From: Actinomycetes bacterium
GTDB taxonomy: Bacteria > Actinomycetota > CALGFH01
Length of the DNA stretch: 60,790 bases
Reading direction: 5' to 3'
Assembly (NCBI GenBank): GCA_036000965.1
Contig: DASYUT010000133.1
Coordinates: 1 to 60,790, forward strand
Shown here: piece by piece, positions 23,605 to 32,554 of the stretch
How the letters are laid out: the number at the start of each line of letters is the position of its first letter
How positions within the stretch are numbered: the first letter of the stretch is position 1
The notes under the pieces: generated by a model
What the model was told of the DNA's origin: nothing
The model's database searches: none
The model's input: the letters and a program-made list of their open reading frames with translations, nothing else
Translations under genes and position numbers: made by a program

Positions 23605-24864
23605 GTGCGACACGCGCGAACCACCGCCAGCGGCAGCGGCGATTCCTGGGACCTGCCGCTCGCCCAGACGCCGCCGGGCCGGGCGGTGGGTGACCACGGG
23701 CCGAGCGTCCGGACCGCGCTGCTCACCCCCGTGAGGTCCCGCGCGGTGTCGAACCGGCCCGCGTGGGTCCGCAGCAGCGCCATGACCGCGGCGATCGTCG
23801 TCCCCGTCGTCATCAGCCTGGTGCTGCTCGCCACGGCGGGCCCGGGCAGGATCTTCCCCCGTCCCACGGCCGAGTCCCGGCTGGTGGCCACGCCGGCGCG
23901 CAGCGGCGACCCGACCCGGCTGGTGACCCTCATCAACCAGGAGCGGGTGCGGCACGGCTTGGCCCCGCTGATGGTGAGCCGCCGGCTCAACGCCATGGCC
24001 GCTGCCCACTCGGCCGACATGGCCGGACAGAAGCGCCTCTGGGCCGACCCCAACCCGGGCGCGGGCATCCTGAACGACATCTCGATCTCCGAGCACGTCG
24101 ACTGCGCCGCCTCCGCCGACCAGGCGTTCGCGCGACTGATGAGCTCGCCCGAGAAGCGGGCCAAGGTGCTGCAGCCGAACCTCAACACGGTGGGCCTCGG
24201 CGCGGCCAGCGGCTCGTGCCTGTGGATCACCGCCATGTTCGCCAAGATACCGGTCAAGCAGCAGACCGGCTCGGTCAAGCGGAAGCCGATCGCCCCGACC
24301 ACCACCGTCCCGGCCGCCCGCAGCCGCTCGACCCCGACCACTCGCCCGTCGCCGCCGAGCACGGCCCCAGCGGCGACCGCGCCCATCCGATCGCCCTCCA
24401 CGGCCGACAAGATCGCCAAGGACCTGTTCGCCCGCGTCAACGCCGAGCGGGCCGCGCGCGACCTGCCCGCGCTGGCCTGGAGCACCGACCTGGCCAGGCT
24501 GGCCGCCAACTGGTCCGAGCACATGGCCAGCAGCGGCACCTTCGCCCACCGTGACCTGGGCGCGGCCAGGAGCCAGCCGGGCATCTCAAGGTTCTCCGCG
24601 CTGGGCGAGAACATCGCCTGGGTCGAGGGATACCAGAACGACGCCTTCCAGCTCCACATCGGCTGGATGAAGTCCGACGGGCACCGCCACAACATCCTCC
24701 AGCCCGGCTTCGACTCCATCGGGATCGGCGTGGTCTGCTCGGGCGGCAAGGCCTGGGCCACCCAGAACTTCGGCCGCGCGTCGTCGTCGACCCCAAGCCT
24801 GTCCTCGACCACGCCCCCACAGGACCCGATCACCGCGGTCAAGCTGGACGGGCTGGTCTGCTGA
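23605..24864 (+). CDS. Membrane-anchored protein with two CAP (SCP/PR1) domains
   Basis: The protein has 419 residues from the GTG at 23605 (GAGAGG upstream; the frame is open from 23539). One membrane helix lies near residue 60-78 (AAIVVPVVISLVLLATAG), placing the rest outside. The first CAP-like region (about 95-220) has lost most signature residues. A Thr/Ser/Pro linker follows, then a complete second CAP domain (about 270-390) with the canonical residues in TFAHRDLG, LGENIAWV and SDGHRHNIL. Bacterial CAP proteins are extracellular and mostly uncharacterised. Confidence 0.82.
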   Translation: MRHARTTASGSGDSWDLPLAQTPPGRAVGDHGPSVRTALLTPVRSRAVSNRPAWVRSSAMTAAIVVPVVISLVLLATAGPGRIFPRPTAESRLVATPARSGDPTRLVTLINQERVRHGLAPLMVSRRLNAMAAAHSADMAGQKRLWADPNPGAGILNDISISEHVDCAASADQAFARLMSSPEKRAKVLQPNLNTVGLGAASGSCLWITAMFAKIPVKQQTGSVKRKPIAPTTTVPAARSRSTPTTRPSPPSTAPAATAPIRSPSTADKIAKDLFARVNAERAARDLPALAWSTDLARLAANWSEHMASSGTFAHRDLGAARSQPGISRFSALGENIAWVEGYQNDAFQLHIGWMKSDGHRHNILQPGFDSIGIGVVCSGGKAWATQNFGRASSSTPSLSSTTPPQDPITAVKLDGLVC

Positions 24865-24993
24865 CGGCCGCAGCGCGTCACGGGACGGGTCGCGCTGTGG
24901 CCGGGGCTCGCCTGCCCATCGCCGAGCGCCGCACCTGGGGCAAGGTCATGGTCGTACCATGACCAGGCCGGCCGTTGACGCGAGGAGCACGAG

Positions 24994-25500
24994 ATGACCG
25001 CCGCAGCAACAGACCTCCCCCTGCACGCCAGCGTCCAGCCGCTGGCCGGGCTGCTCGGCACCTGGCAGGGCGAGGGCGCCGGCGAGTACCCGACGATCGA
25101 GCCGTTCCGGTACCGCGAGGAGGTCCGCTTCTGGCACATGGGCAAGCCGTTCCTGGCCTACGCCCAGCGGACCTGGGCGCTGGACGACGGCCGGCCGCTC
25201 CATGCTGAGACCGGCTACTGGCGGCTGGCAGCGGGCGGGACGGTCGAGGTCGTCCTCGCCCACCCCACCGGGATCGTCGAGGTGCTGGAAGGCCGCCTGC
25301 AGCGGCTTGCCCATGGGGCGCGGATGGAGCTGGCCAGCACCGCGACGGCCCGCACGGCCACCGCCAAGGAGGTCACCAGGCTACGCCGGGTGTTCGAGCT
25401 GCGTGAGGGCGTCCTCGCCTACACCCTGGCGATGGCCGCGGTCGGCCAGCCGCTCGTCCACCACCTGGCCGCCGAGCTCCACCGCGCCGGCCAGCCGTGA
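24994..25500 (+). CDS. Nitrobindin-like haem-binding beta-barrel protein (FABP-like, DUF1794)
   Basis: The protein has 168 residues, the family length. Signatures are GTWQGEGAGEYPTI (22-35), RYREEVRFWHMGKPFLAYAQRTW, ETGYWRL, and the C-terminal MAAVGQPLVHHLAAELHR containing the proximal haem His. Nitrobindins bind ferric haem and can isomerise peroxynitrite or bind NO. The start has GAGGAG 7 bases upstream. A long tandem repeat follows its stop. Confidence 0.9.
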   Translation: MTAAATDLPLHASVQPLAGLLGTWQGEGAGEYPTIEPFRYREEVRFWHMGKPFLAYAQRTWALDDGRPLHAETGYWRLAAGGTVEVVLAHPTGIVEVLEGRLQRLAHGARMELASTATARTATAKEVTRLRRVFELREGVLAYTLAMAAVGQPLVHHLAAELHRAGQP

Positions 25501-25527
25501 CCCTGGCCGGCCCGGCCTTCCCGACCA

Positions 25528-25720
25528 CGCGTTCTCGGCCCGGCGTTCTCGGCCGGCGTTCCCGGCCGGCACTCCCGGCCCGGCGTTCCCGGCCGGCACT
25601 CCCGGCCCGGCGTTCCCGGCCGGCACTCCCGGCCCGGCGTTCCCGGCCGGCACTCCCGGCCCGGCGTTCCCGGGCGGCTGATCCCGGGCGGCTGATCCCG
25701 GGCCGGCGCTCCCGGCCCGG
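25528..25720. repeat. 27-nt tandem array with degenerate edges
   Basis: Four exact units of 27 bases (starting 25568, 25595, 25622 and 25649; core GGCACTCCCGGCCCGGCG) flanked by degraded units and a 14-nt doublet CGGGCGGCTGATCC (25672-25699). It fills the gap between two convergent genes and ends 3 bases from the thioesterase stop codon. Confidence 0.92.
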
Positions 25721-25722
25721 CG

Positions 25723-26217
25723 CTACGGCGCGATGACCCGGCCCAGGTCGGCTGGGCGGCCCAGCCTGCCCTGGGCCGCCTCCAGCGCCTCGACAGCGGC
25801 CAGGCCCTCGGGCGGGAGCGGGCTCGACCGGCGCAGCCCGAGGTCCACGTGGAGCGCGACCTCCTCGTGGGTGGCGGCCAGCGTCCCCCGGGACATGTTC
25901 TCCATGTAGAAGAGGTAGTGCAGCTTCTTGGCGGAGTGCCCGACGAGGCGGGCGAGGATCCGGTAGGCGTCGCCCTCGGCCGTCTCGGCGTGGTAGCGGG
26001 TGTGCTCCTCGAGCACCATCAGGGTCGCGTTCGCGCGCACGTTGTAGGTGTCGGGCGCGAAGCCGAGGTGCGCGAAGAGGCCGTCGGTGGCCAGGTCGAA
26101 CGCGGCCCGGTAATGGACCACGTTCATGTGCCCGTTGTAGTCGATGGCGGCCCGGTCGACGACCCCGCGGCCGACTTCGAGCAGCCGGGGGCTGCGCCAT
26201 TCCGGCTCGTCGGCCAC
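25723..26217 (-). CDS. 4HBT-family (hotdog fold) thioesterase
   Basis: The protein has 164 residues: VDRAAIDYNGHMNVVHYRAAFD (residues 20-41, region) is the hotdog active-site helix with the catalytic Asp of 4-hydroxybenzoyl-CoA thioesterase-like enzymes, followed by a long five-strand sheet. It probably hydrolyses an acyl-CoA in the cytoplasm. The GTG start at 26217 has GGGAGG 6 bases upstream; an earlier GTG two codons up overlaps that site. It is 28 bases downstream of the dehalogenase gene, likely the same transcript. Confidence 0.82.
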   Translation of the reverse strand: MADEPEWRSPRLLEVGRGVVDRAAIDYNGHMNVVHYRAAFDLATDGLFAHLGFAPDTYNVRANATLMVLEEHTRYHAETAEGDAYRILARLVGHSAKKLHYLFYMENMSRGTLAATHEEVALHVDLGLRRSSPLPPEGLAAVEALEAAQGRLGRPADLGRVIAP

Positions 26218-26245
26218 GTCCACCCTCCCAGCTCGGACCGGCGGG

Positions 26246-26914
26246 TCAGGACCGCGCCAGCACCTGGTCGGCCACCACGTCCAGGTCGGCGCCGACGATG
26301 TCGGGCCGCTCGAACAGCGGGTCGAGCACGGCGCCGGGCCGGGCCACGAAGGCCGCGGCGCAGCCCGCGCGCAGCGCCCCGGCCACGTCCCAGGAGTGCG
26401 CGGCGACCAGGCGGACCTCGGCGAGACCGACGCCGAGCTGCTCGGCCGCCATGCGGTAGGGCTCGGGCGCCGGCTTGAGCCGGCGCACCATGTCGGCCGA
26501 GAGCACCTGCTCGAACAGGTCGACGATCCCCGCATTGCCGAGCTGCGCCTCGGCCACCCGCAGGGTCGAGTTGGTCAGGGAAGCGAGCCGCGCGCCGGCG
26601 TCCCGCAGCCGTCCCAGCGCACCCGCGACCTCCGGATGGGGCGGCAGGTGGGTCATCTGCTCGCGCACCGCGTCGCGGTCGTCGTCGGTCAGGCGCACGC
26701 CGGCCCGCTCGGCGGTCATGTCGAGCGCGGCCATGCCGATCCGGCCGAAGTCGATGTAGACGCCGGTCACCGTCGAGACCAGAGCCGACTGCAGGAGCTG
26801 GCCGAACCAGAGCCGCCGGACCTGACGGTCGCCGAAGATCCGCTCGAAGTGCGGATCCATCGCCCCGAGGTCGAGCAGCGTCTCGTTCACGTCGAACACG
26901 CACACCTCGCGCAC
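26246..26914 (-). CDS. Haloacid dehalogenase type II (HAD family)
   Basis: The protein has 222 residues. Motif I is VCVFDVNETLLD with nucleophile Asp8; SLTNSTLR is motif II, LKPAPEPY holds the conserved Lys, and AAHSWDVAGALRAG is motif III/IV, all in the L-2-haloacid dehalogenase arrangement. It may hydrolyse 2-haloacids, but many members act on other substrates. The start is GTG with GGAAGGAGG upstream. Confidence 0.85.
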   Translation of the reverse strand: MREVCVFDVNETLLDLGAMDPHFERIFGDRQVRRLWFGQLLQSALVSTVTGVYIDFGRIGMAALDMTAERAGVRLTDDDRDAVREQMTHLPPHPEVAGALGRLRDAGARLASLTNSTLRVAEAQLGNAGIVDLFEQVLSADMVRRLKPAPEPYRMAAEQLGVGLAEVRLVAAHSWDVAGALRAGCAAAFVARPGAVLDPLFERPDIVGADLDVVADQVLARS

Positions 26915-27033
26915 GCGCGCGCCTCCTTCCCGCAGAGGTCAGGTTGGCTCTCGTCCGACGAGCATTATCGACCGGAACCGGCGCGGCGGGACCAGGACGA
27001 GGAGGCGGCCGCGAGCGGAGCGGCCGGGCTCGG

Positions 27034-27168
27034 GTCGTGGATGCCGGCTCGCCCGAAGACGCGCTCGCGCGGCGCCTGCTGTTTGAGAAGTACCAGCCCG
27101 GCTACGGCGGCGACCTCGCCAGCTGGCGGCAGGCCGCACTGCCCGTCGCCGTCGACCTCGACCCCGGC
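27034..27168 (+). pseudogene. C-terminal remnant of a deazaflavin-dependent nitroreductase
   Basis: The frame contains SPEDALARRLLFEKYQPGYGG followed by DLASWRQAALPVAVDLDPG, the C-terminal signature of the actinobacterial nitroreductase/quinone reductase (DDN-like) family. No N-terminal part, start signal or in-frame stop is present, so it is a truncated relic between the dehalogenase and DUF2203 genes. Confidence 0.6.
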
Positions 27169-27248
27169 TTGCGCGCTTCAGGCAGGCCGGCGGAGCGGGC
27201 TCGCCCTGACTGCTGGCGCCGGGACGGAGCGGGCGGTAGCGTTCGGCC

Positions 27249-27617
27249 ATGCGGGTATGGACCGCGGTCGAGGCCAACGCGGCGCTGCCGAGGGTGCGCG
27301 CGGTCGTGGAGCGCGTCCGCTCCCTGGCCGGGGTGGCGCGCGAGCGGGCGGGTGCCGCCGGAGAGCAGGTGCGCGGGAACGGCCACGCGCCCGCCAGCGA
27401 CGTCCGCGCCGAGTTGGGCGCGGCAATGGGCGAGCTGGCCCGCGAGGACATCGTGCTCCGCGACCTCGACAGCGGGCTGGTCGACTTCCCGGCCGTCTCT
27501 CCGAGCGGGCGCCCGTACTGGCTGTGCTGGGTGGTCGGCGAGCTAGAGGTCGCCTGGTGGCACTGGCCGGAGGACGGGTTCGCAGGCCGGCGGCCGTTGA
27601 GCGACCCTCCCGGCTGA
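27249..27617 (+). CDS. DUF2203 domain-containing protein
   Basis: The protein has 122 residues: an N-terminal helix (TAVEANAALPRVRAVVERVR), then the conserved DUF2203 segment LRDLDSGLVDFPAVSPSGR, PYWLCWVVGELEVAWWHWPEDGFAGRRPL (region). The conserved Cys, Glu, His and Trp are intact. The family is uncharacterised. There is no strong SD at the ATG. Confidence 0.82.
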   Translation: MRVWTAVEANAALPRVRAVVERVRSLAGVARERAGAAGEQVRGNGHAPASDVRAELGAAMGELAREDIVLRDLDSGLVDFPAVSPSGRPYWLCWVVGELEVAWWHWPEDGFAGRRPLSDPPG

Positions 27618-27749
27618 TCAGGGTTCGGCGCTCGAGCAAGCGAAGCGACCGGCCCCGGCCGTTCCTGTGCGCCGCCGCCCACGTGCGGTCCCCGGCGCCG
27701 ACCACTACAGTCTGCTACCCGATCGGCCACCCCAAGCGAGGACCCCGTC

Positions 27750-28220
27750 ATGGCCAAGCTCGAAGCCGGCGCCGAGGCCCCACCGTTCAGCCTGCCCGAC
27801 CAGGACGGGAACACCGTCTCCCTGGACGACTTCAAGGGCCGCAAGGTGCTGGTCTACTTCTACCCGGCCGACGACACGCCCGGGTGCACCAAGGAAGCCT
27901 GCCAGTTCAACGACAACCTGGCCGCCTTCCAGGCCGCCGGCGTGCCGGTGGTCGGCATCTCCCCCGACGACGCCCAAAGCCACCAGCGCTTCCGCAACAA
28001 GTACGGGCTGGGTTTCCCGCTGCTGACCGACGCCGACCACCAGGTCATGGGCGCCTGGGGCGCCTGGGGCGAGAAGACCCGCTACGGCCAGACCACCACC
28101 GGCGTGCTGCGCTCCACCTTCCTGGTCGACGAGCAGGGCCGCATCAAGCGGGCATGGCACAACGTCAAGGCCGACGGCCACGCCGCCAAGGTGCTCGAAG
28201 CGCTCGGGCCCAGGGTCTGA
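27750..28220 (+). CDS. bcp: Thioredoxin-dependent thiol peroxidase (Bcp/PrxQ)
   Basis: The protein has 156 residues. The active site YFYPADDTPGCTKEAC has peroxidatic Cys46 and the PrxQ-type resolving Cys51 five residues later. It reduces H2O2 and organic peroxides with thioredoxin in the cytoplasm. This is the second peroxiredoxin in the window but a different subfamily from the 1-Cys enzyme at 5651. Confidence 0.93.
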   Translation: MAKLEAGAEAPPFSLPDQDGNTVSLDDFKGRKVLVYFYPADDTPGCTKEACQFNDNLAAFQAAGVPVVGISPDDAQSHQRFRNKYGLGFPLLTDADHQVMGAWGAWGEKTRYGQTTTGVLRSTFLVDEQGRIKRAWHNVKADGHAAKVLEALGPRV

Positions 28221-28283
28221 GGGCGGCCGACCGCGCCCGGCCCATGCTTCCGCCGGGCTTGGCGCTGCTGATCGAGGTGCGCC

Positions 28284-28811
28284 ATGACTGGACGATCGGG
28301 CGCCCGCAGCACGGCGCCGCTCCCCACGTCGTCACGCTCGGCGGCGTGGGCCGCGTACGCAGCGTGCGCGTGCGCGTTGCTGTACGCCGTTCCGAGCTTC
28401 TACTGGGCTTTCGGAGGCACGGCCGGGCTCGACACCGTGGGTGGGAGGATCGAGGAGCTCGGCCGGGCCGGCGGCCCCAGGGCCATCGCGCTGGGGCTGG
28501 CCGCCGGCGTCCTCAAGGTCGCCGGGGGGCTCCTCGCCCTTGCCCTGGTCCGGCCGTGGGGCCGTGCAGTCTCCCGCCGGCTGCTGCTCACCGCCGCCTG
28601 GGCCGGCAGCGTGGTCCTGACCGTCTACGGCGGGCTCATGGTGGTTGCCGGGACGCTGGTGCTGACCGGTGTCATCGCTCCGTCCGGGCCCGTGGACCGG
28701 ACGGCCCTGCGCTGGCACGTCATGCTCTGGGACCTGTGGTTCCTGGTCTGGGGCGTCCTGCTCGGCCTTGCCGCCTGGCACTACGGCCGGGGACAGCCTA
28801 CTCGGGCCTGA
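28284..28811 (+). CDS. DUF3995-like membrane protein
   Basis: The protein has 175 residues and four membrane helices (about 20-42, 70-90, 102-128, 142-165). The first helix contains AVPSFYWAFGG followed by LDTVGG, as in DUF3995 proteins. Function unknown. It lies 63 bases after bcp on the same strand. Confidence 0.7.
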   Translation: MTGRSGARSTAPLPTSSRSAAWAAYAACACALLYAVPSFYWAFGGTAGLDTVGGRIEELGRAGGPRAIALGLAAGVLKVAGGLLALALVRPWGRAVSRRLLLTAAWAGSVVLTVYGGLMVVAGTLVLTGVIAPSGPVDRTALRWHVMLWDLWFLVWGVLLGLAAWHYGRGQPTRA

Positions 28812-28854
28812 GCCTGAGCGGTCTCCACGGATGCTCGCCGCCCTGGCTATGACC

Positions 28855-28950
28855 ATCCCCGGTCCTGCCCTGAATCTACGATCATCCCCGGTCCTGCCCT
28901 GAATCTACGATCATCCCCGGTCCTATCCTGATCTACGATCATCGTGGTCC
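28855..28950. repeat. 29-nt tandem repeat, three copies
   Basis: Units start at 28855, 28884 and 28913 with core ATCCCCGGTCCTG and CTACGATC; the third is degraded and a partial fourth follows. They occupy the gap between two membrane-protein genes. Confidence 0.9.
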
Positions 28951-29006
28951 TGCCTTGACCAGCGTCAGGAACAGCGCTCCGAAGACGGTTGCGCGAGGAG
29001 GATGGG

Positions 29007-29447
29007 ATGGCTGCCAGCGGTCCGACGGGCCGCCTGCTTGTCGGCGCGTGGACTGGGATCGCCATGCTGATGGCCGGGCAGGTCGTCGACCTGCGATGGC
29101 ATGCGGCGCACGGTCGCCGCTTCGAGCGCGCTTCTGACCAGGTCGGGGCCCACTGGCTCATCTGGCTTGGGGTGCTCGTCCTGCTGCTGGTCGCCGTGGT
29201 GGGCGCCAGGCGAGCCCAATCACGGTGGTACACGGGCTTTCGCCTGCTCCTGCTCGCGGTCGTCTGCCATGTGCTGATCGACGGCTGGCACTTCTGGGAG
29301 CACTACAACCTGCGGGACCCGGTTGTCCCCCATGTGCTCCTGGCGAGCTTGAAGGCCGTGATGCTGGCAGGCGTGATCACGGCGATACCAACCACGACGA
29401 CCAGCATCTCCATCTGGTCAGGGGACGGCAAGGGACCGCTGCATTGA
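29007..29447 (+). CDS. Small membrane protein, 146 residues
   Basis: The protein has four hydrophobic segments (about 8-25, 47-66, 77-95, 112-130) with conserved-looking His/Trp residues between them (DLRWHAAHG; LIDGWHFWEHYNLRDPVVPH). The start at 29007 has GAGGAGG upstream; an ATG six codons earlier is less well placed. I do not recognise a family. Confidence 0.6.
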   Translation: MAASGPTGRLLVGAWTGIAMLMAGQVVDLRWHAAHGRRFERASDQVGAHWLIWLGVLVLLLVAVVGARRAQSRWYTGFRLLLLAVVCHVLIDGWHFWEHYNLRDPVVPHVLLASLKAVMLAGVITAIPTTTTSISIWSGDGKGPLH

Positions 29448-29492
29448 TGCGCGACGCTCCGGCGACGCTCACATGCCTGGCCGGCCAGCTTG

Positions 29493-29550
29493 GCGTCGAC
29501 CCTGAGCGTCGACCCTGATCGACGGGACCGAGGATCGACGGGACCGAGAC
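29493..29550. repeat. Two adjacent short tandem duplications
   Basis: GCGTCGACCCTGA twice (29493-29505, 29506-29518), directly followed by TCGACGGGACCGAG twice with period 16 (29519 and 29535). They lie in the 250-base spacer before the MBL hydrolase gene. Confidence 0.85.
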
Positions 29551-29696
29551 GTCCCAGGCCTTCCATCGCGGCGTGGTCACCCTGGGCGAGCTGCGCGGCT
29601 GGACCGGGCGGCCCCGACCCGGGACACTCAAGACATAGCCGGGTGACCGGCCGGGCACACCGGCCCCGTGCCGGCGATGGCGATGAGGAGGCCGGC

Positions 29697-30554
29697 GTGC
29701 CGCACGGGTCGATCAGCGTCGGGGACGTGCAGGTGACCGCGTTGTGCGACGTGGTAGGAGACTTCCCGGCGCCCCTCGGCGAGGTCTTCCCAGGCGTCGG
29801 CCGCGCCGCCTGGGAGCCGTACCGGCACCGCTACCCGGAGACGTTCAATGGCGCCGACGCCTGGCGCCTCCACGACCACTGCTACCTGGTGCGGTCTGGT
29901 AGGGGGACGATCCTGGTGGACACCGGCGTGGGGCCGGCGTCGGCGCCGGGCGCGCAGTGGATCGGGACGCCGGGCCGGCTGCTCGACGAGCTGCGCGAGG
30001 CCGGCACCGGACCCGAGGCGGTCGACACGGTGGTCATCACCCACGTGCACCTCGACCACGTGGGCTGGAACGTCACCTGGGACGGCGACCAGCCGCGGCC
30101 GGTGTTCCCGCGTGCCCGCTACGTGGTGCAGCGGGCGGATTGGGACGTGTTCGCGGCCGGGGGCGACGACAACGACCGCGACGCGTTCGAGCACACCGTG
30201 CGGCCGCTGGAGACCCTGGGCGTGCTCGACCTCGCCGCTGGAGACCGCCCACTGACCGGGGAGCTCGAGCTGCTGCACACGCCCGGGCACACACCGGGAT
30301 CGCAGAGCGTGCTCGTCTCGTCCGGTGGGGAGCGGGCCGTCCTCTGGGGCGACGTCGCCAACCATCCCGCCCAGGTGACCGAGACGGCATGGTGCTCGCG
30401 GGCCGACATGGACCCCGGGCTGGCGGACCGGACCAGACAGGCGCTGCTCGACCGCATCGAGGCCGAGGGCATGACGGTCTCCACCGCGCACTTCCCCGAG
30501 CCGTTCGGCCACATCGTGTGGGTCGAGGGCCGGCGGTACTGGCGCGGCCTCTAG
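29697..30554 (+). CDS. MBL-fold metallo-hydrolase
   Basis: The protein has 285 residues with the metallo-beta-lactamase fold. The metal site THVHLDHVGW has His116, His118, Asp120 and His121; LLHTPGHTPGSQSV and the Asp in LWGDVANHP supply further ligands, and STAHFPEPFGHI closes the fold. It resembles the AttM/AHL-lactonase and general MBL hydrolase group; substrate unknown. The GTG start has GGAGG 6 bases upstream. Upstream in-frame codons are repeat-derived and not counted. Confidence 0.85.
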   Translation: MPHGSISVGDVQVTALCDVVGDFPAPLGEVFPGVGRAAWEPYRHRYPETFNGADAWRLHDHCYLVRSGRGTILVDTGVGPASAPGAQWIGTPGRLLDELREAGTGPEAVDTVVITHVHLDHVGWNVTWDGDQPRPVFPRARYVVQRADWDVFAAGGDDNDRDAFEHTVRPLETLGVLDLAAGDRPLTGELELLHTPGHTPGSQSVLVSSGGERAVLWGDVANHPAQVTETAWCSRADMDPGLADRTRQALLDRIEAEGMTVSTAHFPEPFGHIVWVEGRRYWRGL

Positions 30555-30670
30555 CCCAGTGCCGGGGACGTACGGCAGCTCCGCGGCGGCCCGGCCGGGG
30601 TGACCGCCGCGCTGCCCGCAGCGGAGAAGGGGCGGAGTCGTCTGGCCCGTGAGGCCGCCGGGCGGGTGGC

Positions 30671-32554
30671 TCAGCCCGGCGCCGCTCGTGCGGCTGGCGG
30701 GCGCGGGGCGTCGGCGTCGACGAGGGCGGCGGGGATGGCGACCAGGCACGCGCGGAGCTGCTCGCCGAGGCCTTTGGCCTGCGGGTCGGGCCGGGTCGAG
30801 GCCGCGACGCCCTCCCCGAGCAGGCCGGCGACCACGAAGTTGAGGGCGAGCAGGTTCGGCAGCTCGTAGCGGCGCACGTCGAGGCCGGCCGTCTCCGGCA
30901 GCAGCTCCTGGAACCGCTCCACGGTGAGGAGCCCCTCGAGCCAGGCGTACCCCTGCCGGCTGCGCGCCCAGACGCCGAGGTTGGCATTGCCACCCTTGTC
31001 GCCCGAGCGGGCCCCGACCACGGTGCCCAGCGGCAGCCCCCGGACCTGGCCGCCGGGCAGGTCGGAGGCTGGGGGGCGGGCCGGGACGAGCGGGTCCGCG
31101 AGGTCCAGCTCGGTGGCGCCCGGCGCGGGGGGTACGGGCACGGCGCTCCCGTCGGCGAGCACGACCCGGTGCGGGACCAGCTCGCTCGGGACGAGCGCGG
31201 GCCAGTACACCGCGAACGCGCTCTCCCGGCCGGGCGGCGCGGTGAGCGTGAAGCCAGGGTAGGAGGACAGGCCGAGCTCCACGCAGGCGCCAGAGAAGCG
31301 CCGGCCGACCCTGGCCGGGTCGGGGTCCACGACCGTGACGCGCAGCTCGGCCGCTGCGTCGCCGGTCGCCGGGTCGAGCGGGCCGGCCCGGAGCAGCCGG
31401 ACGTCGGTGCGGGCGAACGCGCGCCTGCCGCCGACCCGGGGCCAGAGCGCCCGCTCGACCAGCGCTGCCTTCTCCTCGGGGTCGAGGCCGGTGAGCAGGA
31501 ACCCCACGGTGTTGCGGAACCCGCCCGGGTAGTTGATGGCGACCTTGGTAGTCGGCGGCGGCGGCTCGCCCCGCACCCCGGAGACGCGCACCCGGTCGGC
31601 ACCATCCGGATCCAGCCGCACCGTGTCCAGGCGCGCGACCACGTCCGGGGACGCATACCTGGGACCGGCCACCTCGTAGAGGAGCTGCGCGGTGATGGTG
31701 CCCACGCTGACCAGCCCGCCGTGCCCGTCGTGCTTGGTGACGACCGCGCTGCCGTCGGCGGCCACCTCGGCGACCGGGAAGCCGGGGGCGAGCAGGTCGG
31801 GCACCTCCTGGAAGAAGGAGTAGTTGCCGCCGGTGGCCTGCGCGCCGCACTCGAGGACATGCCCGGCGACGAGCGCGCCGGCGAGGGCGTCCCAGGCGTC
31901 CCTGGCCCAGCCGTGGTGCCAGGCGGCCGGGCCGATGGTGAGCGCGGCGTCGGTGACCCGCGGGCAGACGACGACGTCCGCCCCCGCGTCGAGGGCCTCG
32001 ACGATGCCCCACGCGCCGAGGTAGGCGTTGGCGGTGACCGGCGGGGCCGGGATCTCGGCCAGCGGCCGGCCGGTGTCGAGGTTGGCGAGGTCGTGGCCGG
32101 CGGCCAGCAGCTCGGGGAGCTGGCCGAGCAGGTCGTCGCCCTCGACGTGGGCGACCCGGAGGTCGAGCCCGAGCCGGGCCGCCACGTTGCGGACCGCGCC
32201 GGCCAGCCCGGACGGGTTCAGGCCGCCCGCGTTGACCACGACCTTGATGCCCCGGTCGGCGACCGTGCCCGCGATCTGCTCCCACTGGGCCAGGAAGGTG
32301 GTGGCGTAGCCGGCCGAGGGGTCGGCCAGGCGCGCCTTCCAGAGGATCGCCATGGTCAACTCGGCCAGGTAGTCACCGGTGAGCACGTCGATCGGCCCGC
32401 CCTCCACCATCTCGCGGGCGGCAGACAGCCGGTCGCCGTAGAAGCCCGAACAGTTCGCGATGCGAAGAGGCCGGTGCGCCGCGGCCCCGCCGGGCGAGCG
32501 CGGCGCGGACCCGCCGGGCCCGTGCGATGCGCGACGGCCTCGGCCGGCGCTCAT
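30671..32554 (-). CDS. AtuA-family protein (acyclic terpene utilisation, DUF1446)
   Basis: The protein has 627 residues. It has the DUF1446 core: ANCSGFYGDRLSAAREMVEGG (region), LTGDYLAELTMAILWK, VVVNAGGLNP, CPRVTDAALTIGPAAWHHGW, ECGAQATGGNYSFF and TKHDGHGGLVSVGT, plus the fused C-terminal AtuA-like domain (SGDKGGNANLGVWA). AtuA is needed for citronellol/geraniol use in Pseudomonas; its reaction is not established. Its start overlaps the stop of the enoyl-CoA hydratase gene (ATGA, 32551-32554). AtuC/AtuF carboxylase genes are not visible, so the pathway here could differ. Confidence 0.85.
   Translation of the reverse strand: MSAGRGRRASHGPGGSAPRSPGGAAAHRPLRIANCSGFYGDRLSAAREMVEGGPIDVLTGDYLAELTMAILWKARLADPSAGYATTFLAQWEQIAGTVADRGIKVVVNAGGLNPSGLAGAVRNVAARLGLDLRVAHVEGDDLLGQLPELLAAGHDLANLDTGRPLAEIPAPPVTANAYLGAWGIVEALDAGADVVVCPRVTDAALTIGPAAWHHGWARDAWDALAGALVAGHVLECGAQATGGNYSFFQEVPDLLAPGFPVAEVAADGSAVVTKHDGHGGLVSVGTITAQLLYEVAGPRYASPDVVARLDTVRLDPDGADRVRVSGVRGEPPPPTTKVAINYPGGFRNTVGFLLTGLDPEEKAALVERALWPRVGGRRAFARTDVRLLRAGPLDPATGDAAAELRVTVVDPDPARVGRRFSGACVELGLSSYPGFTLTAPPGRESAFAVYWPALVPSELVPHRVVLADGSAVPVPPAPGATELDLADPLVPARPPASDLPGGQVRGLPLGTVVGARSGDKGGNANLGVWARSRQGYAWLEGLLTVERFQELLPETAGLDVRRYELPNLLALNFVVAGLLGEGVAASTRPDPQAKGLGEQLRACLVAIPAALVDADAPRPPAARAAPG

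Noticed and set aside
25528-25720. CRISPR-like array
   Set aside because: Units are contiguous with no unique spacers, only 27 nt period, and no cas genes are near; it is a tandem repeat.
29628-32285. Very long minus-strand frame overlapping the MBL and AtuA genes
   Set aside because: It is rich in Arg/Ala/Gly/Pro with no family signature and lies over two well-supported genes; long open shadow frames are expected at this GC content.
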